A DNA stretch of 64,000 bases from Lineolata rhizophorae. Taxonomy: Eukaryota; Ascomycota; Dothideomycetes; Lineolatales; Lineolataceae. The stretch is from the NCBI GenBank assembly GCA_010093515.1, contig MU001693.1, positions 486,967 to 550,966 on the forward strand, written 5' to 3'. Under the pieces are notes generated by a model that was given only the letters and a program-made list of their open reading frames with translations, was not told the DNA's origin and made no database searches. This document shows positions 54,901-64,000 of the stretch, piece by piece (position 1 is the first letter of the stretch; every line of letters starts with the position of its first letter). Both the position numbers and the translations under genes were made by a program.

Positions 54901-57090
54901 GTCCAAGGACTGCGGAACAACAACGATCGGTTCCGCCGTTAGAATGGCGACGCCGTGAGGCTGCGTTAAAGCGGCATTTATGGACGGGACAGCAGCGTTA
55001 ATCACAATCGCATTGCCGCCTGCCTGGGTGTATTGCTTCAACTGGCGCGCTGCATTTCTGGACAAAGATCTTACAAGTTGTGACTCGTCGATGTTGTTTC
55101 GATCATCATCGTCCATCACTGCCGTTGGAGAAATGCTCATGAGGAGCTTGGACTCTGGAAGCAGGTCCTTCGCTCTTCCACGGATGGCAGCCACAATTTC
55201 CGATTTTTCCTCCTTTCCGGGATGAAGAGCTTCATTATAGAGGTTGAGCTCCGCCGACGCACGGTACGTTTGGAATGAACCAAGGCTATCTTGGAAGTTG
55301 CCATGATATCGAGGTCCCAACTTCTGATACACCGCGACCAGTTCGTCGGATAAAGCATCTTCAAACAGGTGGAATGATGCCAAGGACCACTTTGAAGACA
55401 CCACATTCCGTCCGAGCCTAGATGCAAGGTCCTGAGGCGTACCCAAGAATGCCTGGACAGGAGACAATTTCGCGCCGTAGGTCATGCCGTTGGGAAAGTT
55501 CTCTCCCGCCGCAGGCGATTGGGGCACTACGGGATATGGGCACTTTACCTGCTCGGCAAACTCTCCATTGACGAACAAGGAGGCCTTGCTTGAGGAAGTG
55601 GCCTTCGGCCGGCGGTGGACGACCGCAACGTGGTACCAAATCCCAGGCCGGAAAACTGTGGAACGAAATCGAACGCTCGGTTTGGAAGAGGTGATGGAAG
55701 TCTGGAGTATGAAATGCCGAGTATCTTTCTCTAGGTAGGCAAGAACAAAACAAGTCTGGCTGGGATCGTATGCCCCGAATACTGTCGTGTGGCAATTTAC
55801 ATCGAAGCTATCCACTCGGATCCAAGCAGACATTGTATAACCTCCAGTCGAAGTAGGCGGAAATTGGTGCGGGCCGAGAGTAGGCAGTTCCACAGAACTA
55901 TAGCCGTTAAGAGACAGATCGAACTGAATAAAGGGGGGTCCACGAGACGTCCTCATGCCGCTAAGTAGGAGCTCCGCAATATCTGACGACCTACTGGCTT
56001 TACGGAAAATTTTGTAGGCATCGTCAAGGCTGTTCACTCCAAACGGAAGAAGACTATTGGCAAGACTTCTAAGGAGTTCCTGTTCCACTCCTGCCGTGCG
56101 CTCGTCCAGCAGATAGCGCAAGACCGTGGACAAGGTTCCAGAGCAATGGATGGCGGCTTTGTTGTGCGTCGAAGAGGCAACTATTTCTTCCAGGGCTATT
56201 AAAGGAGCTGTCGACATCGCTGGACGATTTTGTGTGGTGCCTTTACTATCTGCCGAGAGAAGGGCCCAAAAATTGAGCAGAATAGGAAATATGTCAGGGT
56301 TGCGAACGACCTCCGTACCGCTAATAAAACCACGGATGTGGCTTCGTAACCGCTGTACATAGTTGTTTTTGGCATCCACGGCAGCTCCGGAACCGACAAT
56401 CTCCACCTCAGGTTGCTGCCCGTCTACCAAATCAGCATCCCGATTTTCACCTCTTTTCACATCTTCCTTGGCTTTTGGAGCCACCAAGTTCTTTCCAATG
56501 TCTCTAAACATAGGAGACAGCATTTCCTCCCCTAAAGCAAATGCGAAGAGCAAACCGAAGAGCTGTTCGTATCCCAAATCAGTTTGATCATCAACCTCGC
56601 CATCTACCACCGTACCGCAAATCCCCGTGCTCGCAATAGCTTGTTCCAGAGCCCGCCATCCTCCACCTTCGACTCTCTTCGCGAAGTATCTCTTATTTCC
56701 GGAGTGTTCATTCAGCGCCTCCGAGAGAACCTGGAGAACCGCGCGGAACAGCTCGAAGAATTCGGTGCGCTCATCTCGCGATAGACGGCTAGGTTCGTAG
56801 AAGCCGGAGACAGAACGTAGGGCGTCCAGTAGAGCAGTGAAGCCGCGTGCATGACGGAACGCGTCGCCAGCCTGGCCTTGATCGTCGGTATCGATTAACA
56901 GCTGCCGCAGCCGTCGAAGGTCATCACATTGGACTTGAAGCGTGCCGAGGGAAGGACGGGCTGATGGGGGCGGGAGAGATTCGGTCAAGCTTTTCAAAAG
57001 GCCACGGATATCGGTGTAGATTGGGGTCGCGGTAATAGGGCGGGAGTGGGCAGCGCTGGAAGTACGGTGCCGCTGGCTGGGCGGTTCCAT
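48923..57090 (-). CDS. BPH1: BEACH-WD40 domain giant protein (Bph1/LYST/neurobeachin family)
   Basis: The model is complement(join(48923..48955, 49039..57090)), 2,694 aa. An uninterrupted exon of 8,052 bases is followed by one 83-nt intron and a 33-nt last exon encoding FEWDCVRHAS; the last WD blade thus reads GDDEGRVFEWDCV. Domains in order: alpha-helical N-terminus; ConA/laminin-G-like domain at about 383-600 (FDLSLNGYSSVELPTL, YTMSAWIRVDSFD); long Armadillo-like helical region; PH-BEACH at about 1870-2010; BEACH at about 2030-2340 with WMKGEISNFHYLMLVNTMAG, YPVFPWVLADYSSEELDL, PPFHYGTHYSSA and ERIDNVILPPWAKGDP; WD40 repeats to the end (TLITAGTDCTIAAWTV, GAFLSASTDGKVFLWDL). These proteins act in vesicle fusion and fission, lysosome size and protein sorting; yeast Bph1 is the nearest named homologue. 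Near-absence of introns in so long a gene is notable. The start Met at 57090 fits a normal leader. Confidence 0.95.
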
Positions 57091-58116
57091 TGCGGGTGGC
57101 GTAGGACCGTCCTAGGAAGGTCTGGAGAGGCTTAAGTATTCTGAGGAGAGAGCGGTTGCATTTCTGCTAGGTGGTGGAGAGGTGGAAACAGGAAGGTGTG
57201 AGCAGTCCACTATCTATCTCCGGCCTTCTGGTGGTACGTGGGCCGCAGACGGTTCGGCGGTTATCATGGGTGCTTAGACTAAGGAAGAGCTCGAGCTCAG
57301 CGAATCAAGGCACAGCCGCAGCGCCGCCAAAGACGGGCGGAAGAAGGAAGTGGCAGGACAAAAAAGCAGGCGGTGCCAAAGGATGGCTAAGTGGAGCAGC
57401 GAGATATATTGCGCGCTCAAGGTGGAAGCGCTGCTAGGCGAAAGTACAACGGCACGATGAGCAAAGAAGAAGTACCCAGGCTCCGCAGCTGACGGCGGGT
57501 TAGTCTTGGCGTGGTGTTGACTGATGTACGGCGGCACCCGCCCACAGTACAAACCCGGTTGCTCGCTTGCTCCAACGGCAAGTATTGCCGCGCCTCCGAG
57601 GACACGCACCGAAACCGAGGGCCACTCCGGCCTGAAACAGTTACCACTTTTTCCGTTTCAAACCACGCGAAACCGACACGACTACTTGGACACTGCGAAG
57701 ACTGCGAAGGATAGTGCGCCTAAACTGTGAGAAGTGTTGCTATATTTAGGCGCAACGAACTATAACACTCAGCCACCGCTCGTTCTCGCTCCGGCTAATT
57801 GAGACACTTAAGTCCCTGAAGACTGCTCCCTCAACTTCTTGATTGGTTTGGCCCTCGCCAGAATTTCTGCTCAACTTCGTACTTATACTTAACCAACAGA
57901 ACCTTGAAGTTATTCAACGTCTAAGTCGGTCTTTGAATTCAATGCCGTTCACCGACTACTTCATTCTTGGTGCTTGGCTTGCAAGCCTCCAGCTGGATGT
58001 ATGCTGGTTCCGACTAGAAGAATGCAGGTGCCAAGTTATCAACGCTTTCGTTTCAATTCGCCGCTTCGCGGACTTTCCAGAAAAACGGTACTATCGACGC
58101 TCTCAGATGCATGCCT
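57091..58116. other. Upstream region of the BEACH gene
   Basis: It lies between the BEACH start (minus) and the end of the ANL remnant (minus). No gene is confidently seen. The left part is GC-rich promoter-like sequence and the right part may contain decayed 3' sequence of the ANL gene. Confidence 0.5.
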
Positions 58117-60014
58117 TCATGACTTATAGTCAAATTCATGATCTCCCAACCACTGGTAGTGCTCGAGATTTCGGTACTCCTGGTATTCAGTTAGTAAAGC
58201 AATATCGACGAAGTAAGATTTCAGTTCAGTTGCCGAAATATGATACCGGATCCCATTTGGTGAAAAAGTATTGCCCATCTCCCGCTTGGACCGCTCTAAT
58301 TCCAGTTCGAAACCACTCTCCCTGAAAGGATGCCTTGTTGGCACTGTCATCGTTGAAGTATTTCCGCACCACGCTAGGGCCGTGCACACAAAGCTCAAGG
58401 GTTTGGCCCAACTTGCCGTCCTATGTCTTTGTCAGAAAGCGTCATCTTGCGATTTATACTTGTACATACCTTTCCGTCGGGGCCGACGAACCTGATTTTG
58501 CTATTCAGTACCCGAGCTTCAGGTACACCACATAATTTGAGAACTTACCTCAATTTCGTGCCTGGCACGCACACCACCATTTTCGGTGTACTTTTCTCCA
58601 ACTGCATGTATGCCAAGGGACCGGTAGTCTCAAACAGCGTTAACATTTGCCGGATTCTGGATGGATTCCTGCAGACCGGCCATTGTAGGAAAGGTGACAT
58701 TTCATTTCGAGCATTTATTATCATCCAGATACCTTCCATGGGTAAAGTTCCGTTTTCTGGAGGAATTGCCTGGTGAAGAGATCCCTCAAATTCGACTTGC
58801 TCAATCGATCTAAGTCCTCCGGGGGGAGTCTCTGACAAAATGAGCGCTTTGAGTATCGTAACGTTGGTGTGAAGCAACCTGATGTTAAATTTGTTGCATA
58901 TTCTCCAGATGAATTCTTCATGCTTTTCATACCAGCCGGCGAAGTACACTGGGTTTGAAGTCATTATAGGGTCGATCAAGTAAGCAAGGACATTGCCCAT
59001 ATCTTGACCAAGGGCCAAATGCGCTACAGTGCTTAGCTTTGGGGGAACTGTGACGTCGTGTCGTAATGCGGTGCTGTAGGCCTGAGCAACGAGATTCTGG
59101 TGGGAAATCATGACACCTACAATAGGTTACTTCTGGTTAGCTTTATAATCTAAGCTCATCAAAGTCTTTGGCTATGTCAAGTTCCTGCCTTGTCCTCAAA
59201 TTTAATTCGAACTCGCTCGTTCAACTAAAGCGGACTTGAACCAGTCACTTGCGCATATTGGTTGGGCCTTCAACCAACCAAGCAGAACCGTCAAGTTTTC
59301 TAAACTGACCTTTGGGCCTCCAACTTCCCCGCGAGGTGTAAAGCAACATCACAAAGCTGTCTCTGAGCTCTTCCCTTGTCCAGTCGCATTTCCAATACAT
59401 GCATCTGCCCGCATCATTCAGTCGATGCAAGGCTTCCTGCCCTGTGTTAACCAGTCGCAAGCTAAACACATCAATCCTACCAGTGGAAATCATCAAAGCA
59501 GGGACCTTCTTCTGGCCTCTCATTTCCATCATCCGCAAAGTGCGCCGGACTTGCACGCGCAAATCTTCGGTGCAAATCAGCAAGCGGGCTCCGCAGTGTT
59601 CCATTCGATCTGCAATGACAGCGTTGGTCCATTGCGGGTGGCCTAGGCAAGCCACGCCTCCGGCCGCAATGACGGCATAGAACACTGCCGGCGCTGCAAT
59701 CCGGCCCGACAGGAGCAGCATGACGATGTCCTTATTAGGGCCATTCGCGCCAATGCCGAACTTGGAGCGCAGACAATAGGCGTAGACTGAGACTAGAGTG
59801 CGGAGAGTAGGCTTGGTAAGAAAGGCGCGTTCCTCGAGCTCGTTGTTATCGATGTCAATATATATCTTGCTATCAGCATCGGCGGTCGAGTCTACCATGG
59901 TCAGAGCCCTGTGTACCATGTGAAAGCGAGGAAGCGCTTACCGAAAATGTAAGAGAGAATATCCGTTTCTGGGACAGTGCCGTCGGGGGTCGTGTTGACT
60001 AAGTCGATTCTCAT
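58117..60014 (-). pseudogene. Truncated or degenerate adenylate-forming (ANL, 4-coumarate-CoA-ligase-like) enzyme
   Basis: Splice signals still give an open chain: complement(58226..58420, 58470..58500, 58549..59116, 59310..59891, 59942..60014), 482 aa. Recognisable parts are the N-terminal TPDGTVPETDILSYIF, ANGPNKDIVMLLLSGRIAAPAVFYAVIAAGG, VMISHQNLVAQA, an A5-like LFETTGPLAYMQ and GEWFRTG. The AMP-binding P-loop, normally YTSGTTGxPKG, reads YTSRGSWRPKG, and the A7 Asp after TG is Ile. After KWDP the homologous continuation IRYHISATELKS lies in another frame, and no C-terminal domain with the catalytic Lys follows. An alternative intron (58180-58246, with a TACTAAC branch site) would give 496 aa but still no such domain. 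Best read as a decaying ANL gene; a short regulatory paralogue is possible. It lies head-on to no partner and stands alone. Confidence 0.7.
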
Positions 60015-60465
60015 TTTCGTTGATATTGCGACGTTTTCTGTACCATTGGAAGTTGTGTTGGAAAAGTTCTGGATCAGTGGAGAGCCAGAGTCCGGAGTTT
60101 TTATATCAACGGTCGCTAACTACTAGCCGTGACGTGATAAACTTGCCTTCCTAGGTCGTGAGCCAATTTTTGGCCCTCATGTAGAAAATTGTGAATCTCT
60201 AAGCGAACAAGGGAAGTGGCCCAGATGGTGAATGCACACTTAGCTCTTTTGGCTGCACATCGATCTTTCTAGGCACGCCGTCATTTGCTTGCTCAGCCAT
60301 CCTATTCAAGGAGATTAGCCATTGTAGAATGACAACACGCAAGTATGTATGTCTGAATTGCAACCAGAATATTTCTGATTCCACAATTATATACATCTAT
60401 GTTTCATTGACTTCCATCAATTCATGCAACATTAGCGAGACCGGTACTTGAGCCTGACTTTCTGC
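60015..60465. other. Intergenic region, 451 bp
   Basis: It lies between the start of the ANL remnant (minus) and the stop of the phosphoesterase gene (minus). AT-rich, no gene seen. Confidence 0.6.
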
Positions 60466-62758
60466 TTACACCCTCGCCCTCTTTTTCTTTGAGTTGAATC
60501 CAATACCCTCACCAACAGGGCAGTTCGGCATGTTCTCCTGCCACTCCATCTTCGCGTACTCGGGCAAATACATGTTGCTCGTAAAGCTCGGGTCCAAGTA
60601 ATAGTCGGCATCATCCTCGGAGTACTCAATGCCAGCATCCGCTAGCGCGTCCAAAATGTAATCCAAGATGAAGTCAACGAAAATTATGTCCACAACATCT
60701 GGATCGCTCCCGTCCTCAGGAAACCCGCCTTCGGCCTGGATGTCGATGGGGCGCTCGAAATGCGGGATCTCGCTATGCACGGTGTCGTCACCGTCATCGC
60801 CGAAGTCGTCCACCGTCGTATACCCAGGCACGGGGTCCGTGTTCTGCCGCCTCACCACCCTATGGTTCAGCCTGGCGACGGTGCGCTCGCTGAGTTCGTC
60901 GCGCTCCTGAATTAAGGGCGGGTCCATGCAACGTTCCATTTCAGGCATGCCGTAATTCTCAAAGGCAAAGTCCGCGGTGCCAAGCTGCGGTTCCACGCTC
61001 CGACGGCGCCGCTGCCATGGTCCGGCGTTCAGGATATCTAGGATCTGCGACGCGTACTCAAACGGAACCTCTGGGATGAACTGGAAGGTGTTGTCAAAGG
61101 GCGACACGATGAAGCTGTCGTCGTACGTGAACGGACCCTTCAACAAGTCAAACCGGATGCTACCCGTATTGACGATCACGTAGCGGGCAATATCGGCACG
61201 GGTCTCGTTCACCACGACCTGCTTGAGTGCAGTCCTCATGAGAGTGTAGATGCTGTCAGATGAATTGGGTGGCGCGCAGAACTGGCACCACGTCTGTGGG
61301 GCACATCCGTACAACTTGGTCAGGTTGAGATCTTGTCGGGCGTCCCAAATTTCGTCCGTCACATTGAGGCCTCGCAAAATATCGAACGTGCTGTCCTGGC
61401 TGCCCTCAGCATGATATGCAAAAGTGAGGCGGTTCCAATCAAGATAACGCCGGGCGTAGCGGAGTGACGATTCTGAATCCGAAGTCGGGAGAGGAGTATT
61501 GCTGATGACGGCCGTAGTAGTGATGCTGAAAGGTGTCGCAACCGCGCTCCGGGTCGGCGTTGGAACTCCTTCTATACATTCAGTACCGCTCCAGCTATCC
61601 AATTCGAACCCGTCAATAGCAACCCAGCCTACTGTTTCGCAATACCGGCCTATAATTCGGTTAGAACGATTTATGCCCGGACTCGTAGGAAATGTTCAAC
61701 CTACCAGCCTCAATTCCAGTTGCTTTATTGTCAAACACAACAAAATCTCTGATGTGAGTATGGCCTCCAAGAACCTGAATAGGTGTATCCGGCTTGATGG
61801 TACGAATCGTACTGAAGATCAAGTCCAGGGTGCTAATTCCGTCCGATGGGCGGACCGGATTGTGACCAATCAGGACGTACATGTCAATTGGCTCGGTGTA
61901 GTCGATCGCATCGAGGAACCACTGCTGCTGAACCAAGTCTTCGGCCGGAGTGACTCGAGAGACATTGGAATTGCCGGTGAAGTTGAAAAGAACACCGAAC
62001 GCCATGACCCGGATACCTTGGATTGGTTAAAGTCGATCTTCCGGGCATGCGGCTAGGACTCACCATTGTCGGTCGTAAAGTAACGGTACGGATTGCCCAC
62101 GTATCCGTACTCCTCGGTTTCCGGGTTGATAATTTCAACATTGCTAGTAACGTATCTCTCGCCGTACACCTTAGAAAAGTTGTAGAAATGCTCGTACGCA
62201 ATGTCCGTTTCGTATAGCTCGTGGTTGCCAATTGTTAGTAAGTCGTAGTTTATCTCGGAGAAAATGTCGTTCGAAATAACTCCATTGGGATCGGTGGCGT
62301 CCGAAAGACTAGCGCCATCATGTAAATCCTACAGGAACCGAATACCTGGTCAGCGGTATGTTCTCCCAATTGAACGGCACACTACATGCAAGTCTCAAAC
62401 AACGTACTCCTGTATCCACCACCAGCAGGTCGACGCCTAGGTCACAGGCTTTCTGCCTCATGTGCTTCACGAAGCTAACAAAGTCACCCCAATCGGCCCC
62501 ATAGTTTTGCTCCTTTAGATGGCCTTCCAGCCAGCCGTGCGTGTCCGTCGTCTGGAGGAAATTGATCTGGCCCCACTCCAACGGGCCCTTGGGCCCGGTC
62601 GTAGCGTTCTGCGCATCAGGCTGCATGCGCCGCACCATGCGGGTCATGGCAACCTCCTCTTCGGCTCCATCGCAGACCTCGCACGCCAATATAGATGAGG
62701 GCAACAGGGCGGCGGCAGCAACCGCCACCGCGGCTGAAATCGAGGTCTGCGCGCGCAT
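60466..62758 (-). CDS. Secreted calcineurin-like phosphoesterase / 5'-nucleotidase-type protein
   Basis: The model is complement(join(60466..61649, 61705..62016, 62064..62328, 62408..62758)), 703 aa. The ATG at 62758 starts [19 protein letters not shown], a signal peptide; the open frame further upstream has only GTG. Metal-site motifs of the metallophosphatase fold are all present: TTDTHGW (near residue 70), VVDTGDLHDG, assembled exactly at intron 1, GNHE (near 151), IGHNP and GGHTHIRD (near 288). The C-terminal part resembles the 5'-nucleotidase C-terminal domain ([35 protein letters not shown]). An acidic Asp/Glu-rich region follows, then a basic end SKKKRARV. The closest named relative is the yeast vacuolar protein Smn1/YHR202W. 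Likely role: hydrolysis of nucleotides or phosphoesters in the vacuole or outside the cell. Introns are 47-79 nt with CTRAC branch sites. Confidence 0.92.
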
Positions 62759-64000
62759 TTGGGACGACAGAGAGCTTGCGAGACAACACTGGAGCTCCAC
62801 CCGCGAACGCGACAGCTATGAACGAGCGAACGCACGACGTATGCGAAGAGCTTAGAGCTTCTCCTAACGACTGATTGATTGCGCCGGCGATGATAGGAAT
62901 GCGACTGGCAGGCGCGCCGGTTTTATAGCATCCGATGCGGAGCCCTTCGCTTGGGTACGCCGCCCGTCATCCTTGCCCCTTCGTACTTGCCGGATCGATG
63001 GTGATCTGCAAAGGGAAGCATGGCTGGGTGGGGAAGCCCGGGCGAAGGTGCCTTGCGCGCCCGCCCGGGCGCGCGGACCGCCAGGATGCCCAGTATCACC
63101 GGCGCCAGGGTAGCACGCCGTGCAAGGGAAGCTGCATGTGGTCGGGGTTCCCGAGCGCACAGCAGTCGGCCGAGGAACTCAACGGCGGTCGCGCGAGCAC
63201 GGCGAGCTGACAATGGCAGTTCGCTGCCTGGCGATGTCATGATTCGAGGAACTTGGCCCTAGCCCTATCATTGCAGCGTCGGCGCACGTGCGATGGCGGC
63301 GAGGTCCGTCTGGAACAGCGCGGACCTGCCTCTTGGGGCAGGAGAGTCGAGGTTGACCCTATCAGTGCTGGCCGGCGGAGCCGCGGAGGTTGGCGAGCGG
63401 GTGCCAGTGGCGTTGCGTGCGTTCGTGGGCGGCGCGCTACCTCTGATTCGCTCCCGCCCACTTTCCTCTGTCCAGCAAGCGCGGCGTCTTTCATCCTGCC
63501 GACGCCACAGACGCTTTGGCTTCTTCAACTACTCGCGTGTGCTACTGACCTTCCGTGCCCGTGCCGCCGGCGCGGAATTTATTTATGTAAATCCGGATAG
63601 GATGACAAGCTAAGTATATTTAGAGGGTGAGTAAATTCAAAGGAGTGCTAGACTAGCCCGCATATCCGACTCATTGAACATGCTTTGTTACCTGGAAGAG
63701 CTTGCAGTGCCATCTTCAATTCATTATTAAATACTTCCTAGCAAAACAAAACGTTGGAAAATACGGGTCCCCCGTTATGTTCTAGAGAATAGTGAATAGG
63801 AATCCGTTTCATATAACAGTCGTTCTATCTTTGAGCAAATATAAAGTATTCGTTTATTGCCGGTATTTCCGGTCTACGGCAAACCAAGAGCATTGCAGTT
63901 TAAAGGATAATTAACGTGTAGTACCCCCTGGTCGGTCAGACCCCCTGGTCGGTCAGCTTCCATCATCACCACCACAAATCCTCTCATTACTCCATCAATT
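62759..64000. other. Upstream region to window end
   Basis: Promoter side of the phosphoesterase gene. The GC-rich part (62850-63600) has open frames on both strands without domains; from 63600 it turns AT-rich. No gene is recognised. Confidence 0.55.
63923..63956. repeat. 17-bp perfect tandem duplication
   Basis: ACCCCCTGGTCGGTCAG at 63923-63939 is repeated exactly at 63940-63956. With only two copies it is probably a slippage product; the sequence continues beyond the window edge without further copies visible. Confidence 0.9.

Noticed and set aside
58117-58246. Intron 58180-58246 with TACTAAC branch site as the true end of the ANL gene
   Set aside because: The splice is possible, but the skipped sequence contains the homologous IRYHISATELKS segment and the result still lacks the C-terminal domain, so I kept it only as an alternative.
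63923-63956. Telomere-like or satellite repeat at the right edge
   Set aside because: Only two copies of a 17-bp unit that does not resemble TTAGGG; treated as a simple duplication.
1-64000. CRISPR array, prokaryotic operon, rRNA or transposon
   Set aside because: No regular spaced repeats, no rRNA signatures, no transposase or reverse-transcriptase motifs were seen on either strand; the introns mark the DNA as eukaryotic nuclear.

Overview
The window is nuclear DNA of a filamentous ascomycete (Pezizomycotina-type). The evidence is short introns of about 45-220 bp with GT...AG ends and CTRAC-like branch points, compact genes on both strands, and fungal families throughout: the EMC1, DLIC, IST3, RSR1/Krev-1 and GYP2 housekeeping set, DUF3500, a fungal C2H2 regulator, berberine-bridge-like FAD oxidases and DUF2235. 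I cannot place the species. One 10-N assembly gap lies at 20385-20394. All exon joins below were derived by eye from splice signals and reading frame; none was tested against RNA.

Layout. 1.5-6.0 kb: a long, basic, disordered Ser-rich protein. 8.0-18.5 kb: an oxidoreductase-rich block with a nitroreductase, a salicylate-hydroxylase-like FAD monooxygenase, a DUF3500 protein, a C2H2 zinc-finger protein and a secreted BBE-like FAD oxidase carrying a 60-bp internal tandem duplication. 18.9-19.8 kb: an unknown F-box/2EXR-like protein. 20.7-25.4 kb: dynein light intermediate chain and the spliceosomal RRM protein IST3, sharing an upstream region, followed by a divergent SDR that lacks its catalytic Tyr/Lys. 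26.7-32.8 kb: a Bax-inhibitor/LFG membrane protein and a GRAM-TBC-EF-hand Rab GAP (GYP2/MDR1 type). 34.4-35.6 kb: the Rap-like GTPase RSR1/Krev-1 in seven coding exons, including an 11-nt first exon and a 10-nt microexon. 35.6-40.1 kb: a long stretch with no recognisable gene. 40.1-43.1 kb: EMC1. 43.6-47.7 kb: an HExxH protein of unknown family and a DUF2235 hydrolase. 48.9-57.1 kb: a BEACH-domain giant whose first 8,052 coding bases are a single exon. 58.1-60.0 kb: a decayed or truncated adenylate-forming enzyme. 60.5-62.8 kb: a secreted calcineurin-like phosphoesterase/5'-nucleotidase.

Functionally, most genes are independent housekeeping genes for membrane traffic (GYP2, BEACH, EMC1, DLIC), polarity (RSR1) and splicing (IST3). 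The 8-18.5 kb block is the only part with a catabolic or secondary-metabolism look, but it has no backbone synthase, so calling it a cluster is speculative. I found no convincing tRNA, rRNA, transposon or CRISPR array. The most unusual sequence-level observations are the RSR1 microexon architecture, the 60-bp duplication in the BBE-like oxidase, the catalytically degenerate SDR and ANL genes, and the orphan HExxH protein.
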